From: an uncultured Hyphomicrobiales bacterium | GTDB taxonomy: Bacteria > Pseudomonadota > Alphaproteobacteria > Rhizobiales > Rhizobiaceae | Length of the DNA: 64,000 nt | Assembly (NCBI GenBank): GCA_943908365.1 | Contig: CALTTH010000004.1 | Location: forward strand, 1 to 64,000 | Direction of reading: 5' to 3' | Shown: positions 26,267 to 34,385 of the stretch, in pieces | How the letters are laid out: each line of letters starts with the position of its first letter | Position numbering within the stretch: the first letter of the stretch is position 1 | The notes under the pieces: generated by a model | The model's database searches: none | What the model was told of the DNA's origin: nothing | The model's input: only the letters and a program-made list of their open reading frames with translations | Program-made: the position numbers and the translations under genes

Positions 26267-28572
26267 CGCTTTACGAACAACCCATTCGCATTCTCTTCGT
26301 CTTCGCATGGCTGGTCGTGGGCGGCGAGGAAACGGAAGTCAGGCTTCTCGCCCGGCATCTGGATCGCAGCCGCTATCGTCTGGATGTCGTCGCCTGTTTC
26401 CACAAGCCGAACATGCCGCACCAGACGCACGAGCAACTGCAAGAACTTGGAGTAGAGGTGGATACCACCCCCTACCACCTTTCATTTGAAGACACTGTTG
26501 CCTATCTCGCCAACAAGATACCAGGTTATGACATCGTCATATCCTGCCAGAACGTCGCCGACATCTATCCTGCGCTGGAACGGCTGCACTGGCGCCCGCC
26601 GCTCATCGAACATGGCGGACTGGTATCTGAGGCGCTTGCCGGGCCGAAGCATTTCACCAGCCGCTATGTCGGCGTATGCCGCTCTATCCGAGACGCAGCC
26701 GCATCTGTCATGCCGGGGCGAGAAGGTGATGCCATCGAAATTCCGTCGATGGTAGAACTGTCGGATTTCGAAGTCCATCAAAGGGCCGCCATACGAACAT
26801 CGCTTGGCGTGAACCCGGACGAGACCCTTATCGGCTGGGTCGGCAGGCTGGATCCCAAAAAAAACGTCGAGGATTTCATCGAAGCCGCGGCACTGGTTCA
26901 TGCCCGCGATCCGAGAACCCGCTTCGTGATCATCGGCGGACCGGACGCCTTCCTTCCAGACTATGCTGTACACCTGCAGTCACTTGCAACGAGCCGAAAT
27001 TTGGACCGCGCATTGCGCTTCCTGGGTGATCGAAAGGATATCCCGACCCTGCTGTCGGCGATGGACATATTTGTTTGGTTGTCAAAGGGCGAAGGCATGC
27101 CACATGTCATCGCGGAAGCCGGCGCTGCCGCCCTCCCCGTCATTGCCACACCCGACAACGGCGCGATACAGCAGATAGAAGACGGTGTGAGCGGTATTTT
27201 CGTGCCGTTTAACAATCCCTCCGTCGTTGCCGAAGCCATGGAACGGCTGATAGCAAACCCCGCTTTGCGTGAGACCCTAGGACAAGCGCTTCAACGGAAG
27301 GTGGAAGCCACATACAGCGTTACAGCTGTCCTTCCTCAATGGGAAAAGCTGTTTGCTGAGGTGCTGAGTGGGCGAAAGCCTTCTGGACCGACGGGTCTGT
27401 TCAAGTCTTTCTTACAAGGCGGCTTCGAATGTTCGACGCACCGGCTCCGCTCTACCGGCTCAGCTGAAGGTCGACGTCTTGACATGATTGCTGTGGTCGG
27501 TCACGACGTGCATGCGGCTCGAGATTACAACCAGCTTGCAGACTTCAACATTCGAACCGTTCGCGATGGCTTTCGTTGGCATCTTATCGAAAGACAAGGT
27601 GGCTATGACTGGTCAAGCATTCGTCCGATGCTAAGGGCGGCCCAATCAACCGGAACGCAGGTGATCTGGGACTTGCTGCACTATGGATGGCCGGACGATC
27701 TCGACATTTGGTCGCCGCAGTTTGTCGATCGATTTGCCCTGTTTGCCGGCGCATGTGCTCGATTGGTGCGTGAGGAGAGCGATGATGTCCCGTTCTACTG
27801 CCCCGTCAACGAAATCTCTTTCTTCTCCTGGGGCGGTGGGGATGCCGGCTATCTCAACCCCTTTGCGAATGGCCGCGGATACGAGCTCAAGGTACAGCTT
27901 GCCCGAGCGGCGATTGCTGCGATGGAAACTATCCTCATGATCGAGCCACGAGCGCGTTTCGTTCACTGTGATCCGGTCATCAATGTCATCACCGATCCTG
28001 CCCGACCATGGGAAGCGGGCGCGAGCGAGGGTCACAGGCAAGCGCAGTTTCAAGGTTGGGACCTTATTTCCGGAAGAATGTGGCCCCAAATCGGTGGCAG
28101 GCCGGAGCTTCTCGATATCATCGGCGTCAATTACTATTTCAACAATCAGTGGATCCACGGCGGCCCCCCGATCGATATCGGCCATCCACTTTACAAGCCG
28201 CTGAGCAAGATACTGGCTGAAACCTATGCGCGCTATGGCAGACCTATTCTGATTGCCGAGACGGGTATCGAAGACGAGCGGCGCGCGCAGTGGTTCGAAT
28301 ATGTGGCTTCGCAAGGAGCGAAAGCGATGCAGGCAGGTGTGCCTCTCGAGGGCATCTGCCTTTATCCGATCGTCAATCATCCCGGTTGGGACGATAACCG
28401 ACCTTGCTTTAACGGACTTCTTTCCAGCGATATAACCGCGGAGAATTTCCGCTCGGTCTACCAGCCCCTCGCCGATGTATTGAGATCGAACCTAATGCCA
28501 GACGGAGGTCGTCTCCGCTCAGACAGCCCTCTCCCATCTTTAGTCTACAGTGGAAACGAACAACGCACCTAG
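26263..28572 (+). CDS. Two-domain fusion: GT4 glycosyltransferase + clan GH-A glycoside hydrolase
   Basis: A 769-residue protein starting at the ATGA overlap with the preceding stop. Residues ~8-395 are a GT4 transferase (FVFAWLVVGGEETEVRLLA, IGWVGRLDPKKNVEDFIEAA, KGEGMPHVIAEAGAAALPVI). Residues ~408-750 are a beta/alpha-barrel hydrolase of the GH1/GH5 superfamily, with the acid/base Glu in CPVNEISF and the nucleophile Glu in IAETGIE. There is no signal peptide, so the hydrolase acts in the cytoplasm, perhaps trimming or transglycosylating the product of the neighbouring transferases. The stop codon lies inside a palindromic repeat. Confidence 0.8.
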   Translation: MTLYEQPIRILFVFAWLVVGGEETEVRLLARHLDRSRYRLDVVACFHKPNMPHQTHEQLQELGVEVDTTPYHLSFEDTVAYLANKIPGYDIVISCQNVADIYPALERLHWRPPLIEHGGLVSEALAGPKHFTSRYVGVCRSIRDAAASVMPGREGDAIEIPSMVELSDFEVHQRAAIRTSLGVNPDETLIGWVGRLDPKKNVEDFIEAAALVHARDPRTRFVIIGGPDAFLPDYAVHLQSLATSRNLDRALRFLGDRKDIPTLLSAMDIFVWLSKGEGMPHVIAEAGAAALPVIATPDNGAIQQIEDGVSGIFVPFNNPSVVAEAMERLIANPALRETLGQALQRKVEATYSVTAVLPQWEKLFAEVLSGRKPSGPTGLFKSFLQGGFECSTHRLRSTGSAEGRRLDMIAVVGHDVHAARDYNQLADFNIRTVRDGFRWHLIERQGGYDWSSIRPMLRAAQSTGTQVIWDLLHYGWPDDLDIWSPQFVDRFALFAGACARLVREESDDVPFYCPVNEISFFSWGGGDAGYLNPFANGRGYELKVQLARAAIAAMETILMIEPRARFVHCDPVINVITDPARPWEAGASEGHRQAQFQGWDLISGRMWPQIGGRPELLDIIGVNYYFNNQWIHGGPPIDIGHPLYKPLSKILAETYARYGRPILIAETGIEDERRAQWFEYVASQGAKAMQAGVPLEGICLYPIVNHPGWDDNRPCFNGLLSSDITAENFRSVYQPLADVLRSNLMPDGGRLRSDSPLPSLVYSGNEQRT

Positions 28573-28674
28573 AGCGTGTCGCCAATAAGTGTGCAGAGGT
28601 TTTGCGATGACGACATGGGATAACAGAGGACCTCAAGTGTGTGAGCGAATCTAAGAGATCGCGACACGCTTTAG
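28569..28674. repeat. Palindromic intergenic repeat (RIME/REP-like), about 106 bp
   Basis: The ends are inverted: CTAGAGCGTGTCGC at 28569-28582 and GCGACACGCTTTAG at 28661-28674, a 14-base terminal inverted repeat with one mismatch. The interior looks like repeated rhizobial intergenic elements I recall, but a genome-wide copy count is needed. It starts exactly at the stop codon of the GT-GH gene and may stabilise the mRNA end or terminate transcription. Confidence 0.55.
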
Positions 28675-29072
28675 GTCATGCTCTCTCCGAGTTTTTCCTG
28701 AGTGGGAAGACGACGATCTTTGCCGAAGTCGGCTTAGAAATAAGCGGCGAGGAAACTTTATCTGGCGTGGTTGATATTGAGTAGGGCATCTCAAGCATAC
28801 GAATTCTCGAGATGTCAGTACCCATATTTGGACCCGCAGCTTGCCCTGGATTGATGCGAATGATCGAGCAGTACCCGATCGCCTTGGAGGGGCGCCACGA
28901 CAGTTGCAGCGGTGTGGTCTGACGTACTCAAGACCGCAGCGCTTGAGCAGGACTGTCAGCCCGATGTGAACATGTGGGCGGCGGCGCGGCAGATCGGGGC
29001 GTGCGGAAAAACTTGAAGTTGAACGCAACAGTCGATATGCGACAGTCTTCCAATCGATAAAACGAGGACAAT
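28675..29072. other. 398-bp gap with the cspA leader
   Basis: No protein-coding gene is supported. Cold-shock genes often have long structured 5' leaders, and the 100-150 bp before the cspA ATG may be transcribed. No other recognisable element was seen. Confidence 0.35.
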
Positions 29073-29276
29073 ATGGCAACTGGTACTGTTAAATTTTTCG
29101 CACAGGATAAGGGCTTCGGCTTCATTACCCCAGACAACGGCGGTCCGGACGTCTTTGTTCACATCTCCGCGGTGAGCTTCGGTGGCGCTTTGACCGACGG
29201 ACAGAAGGTTAGCTATGATGTCGGCCAGGACCGTAAGACGGGCAAGGCAAAGGCAGAGAACGTAACTGTTCTGTAA
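29073..29276 (+). CDS. cspA: Cold-shock protein (CspA family)
   Basis: A 67-residue CspA-family single-strand RNA/DNA-binding protein, standard length. RNP1 is KGFGF at residues 13-17 and RNP2 is VFVHI at 27-31. It acts as an RNA chaperone. ACGAGGAC is the ribosome site. It is monocistronic, with a gene-free upstream region that may include a long leader. Rhizobia carry several such genes, so whether this one is cold-induced cannot be told. Confidence 0.95.
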   Translation: MATGTVKFFAQDKGFGFITPDNGGPDVFVHISAVSFGGALTDGQKVSYDVGQDRKTGKAKAENVTVL

Positions 29277-29284
29277 TTACGCTA

Positions 29285-29310
29285 TGGCCCCGTCTCTATT
29301 GCCGGGGCCA
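29285..29310 (+). terminator. Hairpin after cspA
   Basis: TGGCCCCG (29285-29292) and CGGGGCCA (29303-29310) form a perfect 8-bp stem with a 10-base loop directly after the stop. There is no T-tract, so the terminator call is moderate. The remaining ~130 bp up to the convergent membrane-protein gene hold nothing else. Confidence 0.55.
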
Positions 29311-29438
29311 CGCACAACCTGACAAAACTGCCGCACACTCGTTGCGATTGCAAAAATAGTAGATTGAACGAGAGCACATGTTTGGGCGTAAAATACCGCC
29401 TTCGCCCACGCGCTGCATGCTGCCCGCGCCCCACTGGA

Positions 29439-30413
29439 TCACAAACTTCCTCCGTTGACCGCTTCACCAACAGTGTCAGCAACATAAGCCCCACGCTCCC
29501 CCATTGGCTTAGGTGAGCCGGTTGTCGAATCCTTACGCGTTTGATGCTCGAGTTCGGCGTTGATCTCTGCTCCGACGATCAGGATAACGACTGAAATCCA
29601 CACCCAGACCATCAACCCAATGAGGGCGCCGAGAGTGCCGTAGGTCGCATTATAATTCGCGAAATTCTCAAGGTAGAACGAAAACAGGACCGAGGCGACC
29701 AGCCACAGCACCGCGCTGAAGACGACGCCCCAGCTTAACCATTTGATCTTTGCTTCTTCGCGGCTTGGACCGTACCGGTAGATCATTGAAATTCCGCAGC
29801 CGAAGACAAGGATGATGAATGGCCAACGCGCTAGACGGGCGAGAAACTCCTGCCAATCATCAAGCCACAGATACTTCAGAACTGCGGGCAGCACGCCAAT
29901 AGCTGCAATCAGAATGATTGCGACGACAAGCGCGCAAAAAGTGAACCCCAGGGATAGAAGGTTCAGACGAACCAGACTGCGCTTTTCATCTTCTTGATAT
30001 GCGACATTCATCGCGTCGAACAATGCCTTCATACCGCTGTTGGCACTCCAGATCGCTACGAGCAAGCCGCCAAAGAACGCCAGACTTCTTGTCGATGTCG
30101 CCTGCTGCGTGAGAGATGTCAGCTGGTTCATTATCAAATCGAACGACCCAGGTGGGAAGACACCTGCAAGGAAACCGATGTGGGCCATAATCGCCGTGGG
30201 ATCTGCGACAAATCCATAGAGTGCCACCAAGGCACCGAGTGCCGGGAACAGCGAAAGCAACATGAAATAGGTGACGCCAGCAGCAATCAACGTCACGCGA
30301 TCAGCCATGATCGCCTTGACGACGCGCCAGAACACATCCCTTAAACCCTTCGCCGGGATGTCCTGTGGTGCCTCGGCGTCACGGCCGCGATCGCCCCCAG
30401 TGTCGTCGCTCAT
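29439..30413 (-). CDS. YihY/BrkB-family inner-membrane protein
   Basis: A 324-residue protein with about six transmembrane helices, of the YihY/BrkB (formerly RNase BN) family. Motifs include ITLIAAGVTYFMLLSLFPAL-like first-helix residues, FFGGLLVAIWSANSGMKAL and RYGPSR. The ATG at 30413 has GGAGAG upstream; a GTG at 30428 is less likely. The N- and C-termini are short and charged. The molecular function of the family is not established; the old ribonuclease label is incorrect. It is convergent with cspA. Confidence 0.85.
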   Translation of the reverse strand: MSDDTGGDRGRDAEAPQDIPAKGLRDVFWRVVKAIMADRVTLIAAGVTYFMLLSLFPALGALVALYGFVADPTAIMAHIGFLAGVFPPGSFDLIMNQLTSLTQQATSTRSLAFFGGLLVAIWSANSGMKALFDAMNVAYQEDEKRSLVRLNLLSLGFTFCALVVAIILIAAIGVLPAVLKYLWLDDWQEFLARLARWPFIILVFGCGISMIYRYGPSREEAKIKWLSWGVVFSAVLWLVASVLFSFYLENFANYNATYGTLGALIGLMVWVWISVVILIVGAEINAELEHQTRKDSTTGSPKPMGERGAYVADTVGEAVNGGSL

Positions 30414-30631
30414 TGATCTCTCCAGCACGCTCGTTCTGAAACCGCATCATAAACGAAATAGTTAACGTTTATCGCCTGTTAAGTTGCATGTTTCCCCAAA
30501 CTATTCCGAACAGAGCTTGTCCATTCCTCAAGAAAATCGCGCCGGCAATTGCATCACGGTTTGTTTCAGGGCATCATAATCCGGCAGTACCAGCTGCATA
30601 TTCTTCATTTGCAAATCCCAAGGAGGTACAA

Positions 30632-30862
30632 ATGGAAGGTGCACCCGTACGTTTTAGAGCAATAGAGGACTGTGAGGCCTCAGGAATTTCTGTCCCGGCC
30701 GGACCATACATCGGTCGAGAAAAAATCCAGGCGACGGATAACGATCCGGCTGGACGGGAATTTCTTTACAGCCTCGACATGGCTGACAACGGTACAAGCC
30801 TAGACGTCACGCCGCTGGTTGAACTTGGCAAAATCACCTTTGTTCGGCAAAGCGCGCTCTAA
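30632..30862 (+). CDS. Small conserved-looking hypothetical protein
   Basis: A 76-residue soluble, acidic protein with no signal peptide, transmembrane helix or known motif. The evidence that it is a gene is good: an AAGGAGG ribosome site 5-11 bases before the ATG, and a strong terminator hairpin starting 30 bp after the stop. I do not recognise the family. The 218 bp between the YihY gene start and this ATG presumably carry the divergent promoters. Confidence 0.6.
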   Translation: MEGAPVRFRAIEDCEASGISVPAGPYIGREKIQATDNDPAGREFLYSLDMADNGTSLDVTPLVELGKITFVRQSAL

Positions 30863-30891
30863 TTAAACAATCGAAGATCGAATTTCCTGGG

Positions 30892-30914
30892 AAACCCTCC
30901 AAGTTGGAGGGTTT
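30892..30914. terminator. Terminator hairpin after the 76-residue protein
   Basis: AAACCCTCC (30892-30900) and GGAGGGTTT (30906-30914) form a perfect 9-bp stem with loop AAGTT. The symmetric A/T ends (AAA before, TTT after) suggest it works on both strands, between this gene and the convergent cyclase gene. Confidence 0.7.
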
Positions 30915-31049
30915 CCTTTACCCCCTCCGAACAGATCCGCGATTGCGCCTATTTCGTTCTTACATGGTAACGTTTCTGGCTTAGAACGTTCCTCGCTCCG
31001 AAGGCCCTGAGCATGCCCTTGTCCGTGGCACCAATAGCGTTGAACATAG

Positions 31050-32261
31050 CTATGCGGCTTCGCGAACCCTGAACGTGCTGATCGGTCGAGAAATGTTTTT
31101 GACCTGCTGGAAACCAGCGTCTTCAAACTTTAGTTTTCTCTGCTTCCTGATGTGATCCCTGACGGACCGGGAGACACATATGCCTCCGGGCTCAGCGATG
31201 CCCTCAAGCCGAGCGGCGATGTTGACGGTATCACCGAATATGTCTCCGTTATCTATGATGACGTCTCCGACATTCATTCCTATTCTAAATAGAAGGCGAT
31301 CGTCGTTTGGCCTATCGGCATTGTGCGTCACCATAAATTTCTGGATCTGGAGCGCACAGTCGATCGCTGAAAGCGCGCTTGGAAATGCCGCAACGATGCT
31401 ATCGCCCGCCGTCGTTATGATCACACCGCTATTGTCTTCAATTATCGTGTCGATGACGTCTCTTGCCGCCTTTAAACGCTCGAGAGTGTCGGCCTCATTG
31501 TTTTCCATCAGCCTGCTGTAACCAACAAGGTCAGCTGCCATGACCGCCATCAGGCGCCGGTCCGCGTGCGAAAGAAGTTCATCTCTCGTCCTTTCAGCCG
31601 CTTTCGCCCGTGTGACCGCGGCGCGCACCACCAGTATCGCCATACCGCCGACCATTATGGCGAACAACAAAAGGAGAAAGTGCATCCGCGTCTTCGCAGC
31701 GCTGGCTGCGTCGGAACGTTTCGCAAGCTGCTCCAGTCCATCCTTCTCCATCTGAGCCAACACAGACCGGATCCCATCCATGAGGATTTTACCCTGCCCG
31801 GTTTTGACGAGCGCAATCGCGCCGCTGTCGTCCCCATTGCGGCGATATTCCACGCTTTGTTCGAGCTCGGACTTCTTCTGTGCAACCAGACCCCGCAGGG
31901 TCGGGATGCTTCCTGTTTCGACAGATGCGTCTTCCGCTCCCGCAGCAAGCTTATCGAGCATCCCATCAAGCGATCCCATCGCGGTCGTATAAGGCTTAAG
32001 GTAAAGCTGGTCGCCCGTGAGGAGGAACCCTCTCTGTCCGATTTCTGCGTCTTGAATGTGGGACATGAGGCTGGAGACATCTGTAAGATATGCAACGTTT
32101 CCCCGGACGGCCTCATCTGCTTTTTTGTCTTCTGACGATATCCAGAACGACAGGCAAATTGTCATGCACACACCGATTGCAACGACTGAAAGCGCTATTG
32201 GCATTGCCTTCTTTGCGAGCTGTTTGGAAATACTGGTTTCGATAGATGAAGTTCGGCGCAT
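31050..32261 (-). CDS. Membrane-bound class III adenylate/guanylate cyclase with CHASE3-like sensor
   Basis: 403 residues from the ATG at 32261 (GGCGGAG upstream). The order is TM1 ~15-40, an extracytoplasmic helical CHASE3-like domain ~41-195 (QDAEIGQRGFLLTGDQLYL is the hallmark), TM2 ~198-220, then a class III cyclase domain ~236-395. The cyclase domain has the metal-binding Asp in MAADLVGYS, TTAGDSIVAAF, and DIFGDTVNIAARLE near the transition-state residues. It would make cAMP in response to a periplasmic signal. It is divergent from a diguanylate cyclase gene 294 bp away, so the two nucleotide messengers may share regulation. ATP versus GTP specificity is unproven. Confidence 0.85.
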   Translation of the reverse strand: MRRTSSIETSISKQLAKKAMPIALSVVAIGVCMTICLSFWISSEDKKADEAVRGNVAYLTDVSSLMSHIQDAEIGQRGFLLTGDQLYLKPYTTAMGSLDGMLDKLAAGAEDASVETGSIPTLRGLVAQKKSELEQSVEYRRNGDDSGAIALVKTGQGKILMDGIRSVLAQMEKDGLEQLAKRSDAASAAKTRMHFLLLLFAIMVGGMAILVVRAAVTRAKAAERTRDELLSHADRRLMAVMAADLVGYSRLMENNEADTLERLKAARDVIDTIIEDNSGVIITTAGDSIVAAFPSALSAIDCALQIQKFMVTHNADRPNDDRLLFRIGMNVGDVIIDNGDIFGDTVNIAARLEGIAEPGGICVSRSVRDHIRKQRKLKFEDAGFQQVKNISRPISTFRVREAA

Positions 32262-32555
32262 GCGTGCGGCTCCGCCAAGATAAAAGACTTCGAAAAGCAA
32301 TCGGGAGATTCAATCCGCAGCTTGCGGAGACAAACGAACGACGACGAACATTGTTCAACGTCCCGCCTGTTAACATTCGCTTCGATTGACCTTTTGTGTC
32401 GCGCCTGCGGAAACGCCGATCCCTACAGGCTCGCACGCGCCAACCCATCTTTTGATCTAGGACTTTCAATACTATTAAAGCACCGGTTACATATTATTCG
32501 TAAAGTCTCGGCAGCGCGGTCCACTCCAGTGCTTGAACCTACCCCAGGAAATCCG

Positions 32556-34025
32556 ATGATCGATGCTCTAGAGTCCGATATCTTCAACCTTGCGCCGATC
32601 GCCATGTGGATCGAAGATTTCAGCGCAGTGCAGGCACTTTTCGATGACTGGCGCTCCAAGGGAGTGACCGATATCAAAGCGTTTCTGAGAGAGGATCGCA
32701 GTCGCATTCATGCCTGTTCGACGCGGATCCGCGTTATCGCTGTCAACGCCAAAACGCTAAACCTTTTCGAAGCGGATAATCTCGAGCATTTGGTCGCCAA
32801 TATCACTGCTGTTTTCCGCGATGATATGCTGGACACTCATATCAACGAACTGTCCGCGCTCTTCGACGGCGAAATGTCTTTTTCGAGCACGACCGTCAAT
32901 TACACAATTTCCGGACGAAGGCTGGACATCCAGTTGCGAGGAACAGTTCTACCGGGTCACGAAGAGACGCTCGGCAGGGTTCTTTTGACCACCGAGGATA
33001 TCACCGAGCGCGAAGACGCCCGTCGTGCGGAAGCCGAACAAAGGCGTCAGGCGGAGGGCATTTTCCAGCATTCTCCGGTATCTCTGTGGATCGAGGATTT
33101 CAGTCGCATCCGCACGCTGATTGAAGACATTCGTGAGCGCGGCATCACCGACTTCCGCACATTCATGGACGTTCACCCGGAATTTGTGCGCCAATGTATG
33201 AGCGAGATCAGGGTTATAGACGTCAATCAGTCAACGCTCGATCTATTCGGTGCAAGAGATCAAAACGATCTTCTGCACCGGCTTGGCGAAATTTTCCGTG
33301 ACGACATGGAGAAGCCCTTCCGAGAACAGCTGATGGAGCTTTGGAACGGCAATCTCTTTCATCACCGCGAAGTGGTGAATTACGCGCTAGATGGTTCGAT
33401 GCGTCACATCTTGCTGCATTTCTCTGTATTCCCAGGTCACGAAGGCGATTGGTCTCGCGTACAGGTGGCGCTCGCCGACATCACAGCGCGCAAGAAGGCG
33501 GAAGCCTATCTCGAATATCTCGGAAAGCATGACGTCCTCACCAAACTCTACAATCGCGCCTTCTATGCCGACGAAATGAACCGCCTCGAGCGCAAGTCGC
33601 TGCGCCCTGTCTCAGCCGTCATCATTGACCTCAATGGCTTGAAGGAGGCTAACGATCAACTTGGCCACGACGCAGGCGATGGACTCTTGCGCCGCTTCGG
33701 CGAGATCCTCAATGGCGCAGTCGCGGCGCCGAATTATGCTTGCCGGATAGGCGGAGATGAATTCGCGGTCCTGTTGCCCGGCGCAGATGCAAAATCCGCT
33801 GCCACAATGATGGAAACAATCCTTGAACTTCTGCGGATCAACAATCAGTTTTACTCGACTGCTCCTCTGAGCATGTCCTATGGCGTCGCGACCAGCGAAG
33901 CAGACGAGACAATCGAGTCCGTGGTCAAACGTGCTGACGCCCTCATGTATGAAAACAAGAAGGCACATTACGCCTCTATCAATCTCGGTGGCGCCCTGAC
34001 CCGAGCAGAAGCTCGGAGACGATAA
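32556..34025 (+). CDS. Diguanylate cyclase with two tandem PAS domains (PAS-PAS-GGDEF)
   Basis: 489 residues from the ATG at 32556; an earlier start at 32322 would run through the promoter region and has no recognisable sequence. There are two homologous PAS-like modules, about 9-140 and 169-300. They share LAPIAMWIEDF/HSPVSLWIEDF, IRVIAVNAKTL/IRVIDVNQSTL and VFRDDM/IFRDDM, a clear internal duplication. The GGDEF domain has an intact GGDEF motif at residues 399-403. No RxxD inhibitory site precedes it, so product inhibition may be absent. It synthesises c-di-GMP in the cytoplasm. No transmembrane helix is visible. Confidence 0.87.
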   Translation: MIDALESDIFNLAPIAMWIEDFSAVQALFDDWRSKGVTDIKAFLREDRSRIHACSTRIRVIAVNAKTLNLFEADNLEHLVANITAVFRDDMLDTHINELSALFDGEMSFSSTTVNYTISGRRLDIQLRGTVLPGHEETLGRVLLTTEDITEREDARRAEAEQRRQAEGIFQHSPVSLWIEDFSRIRTLIEDIRERGITDFRTFMDVHPEFVRQCMSEIRVIDVNQSTLDLFGARDQNDLLHRLGEIFRDDMEKPFREQLMELWNGNLFHHREVVNYALDGSMRHILLHFSVFPGHEGDWSRVQVALADITARKKAEAYLEYLGKHDVLTKLYNRAFYADEMNRLERKSLRPVSAVIIDLNGLKEANDQLGHDAGDGLLRRFGEILNGAVAAPNYACRIGGDEFAVLLPGADAKSAATMMETILELLRINNQFYSTAPLSMSYGVATSEADETIESVVKRADALMYENKKAHYASINLGGALTRAEARRR

Positions 34026-34385
34026 TCTGCGGTAGGATCGCACCCTCACTCCAAGCTGTCACATGACGAAGATGTTTGGGTACCAATAATTGGTGCCTAC
34101 TAGGCCACCCCAAGCATCATCGGTTATTTATGTCGCTAGAGGTGGTGCACTGATCGTGCAATTGGCAGCCCGAGCCCCGCCGCCGAAACTTGCGCATGCT
34201 TTGAAAATCAAAGGCGCGTTCTCTAAAAACGAGCCGCGTCGGATTTCGTCCGACCATTCTCTCGCTCGTCTGGAAGAAATTATCGCTCAACAGCATGAGA
34301 AAACCTTCCATACAGCTAAAGAGTCACGTATGTTCAGCCTTTGTTCCAACGCCTCCTCTGCAATCTCAGCATTAAGTAATATCTT
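34026..34385. other. 360-bp gap with an inverted repeat before the helicase gene
   Basis: No gene is supported; a 107-codon open frame at 34090-34413 overlaps the helicase start and has no recognisable features. The inverted repeat GGTACCAA-TAA-TTGGTGCC at 34079-34097 (one G-T wobble) could be a regulator site or a hairpin at the end of the cyclase transcript. Confidence 0.35.

Noticed and set aside
29439..30413. Ribonuclease BN
   Set aside because: Old annotation for YihY-type membrane proteins; the sequence is a multi-helix membrane protein without nuclease motifs.
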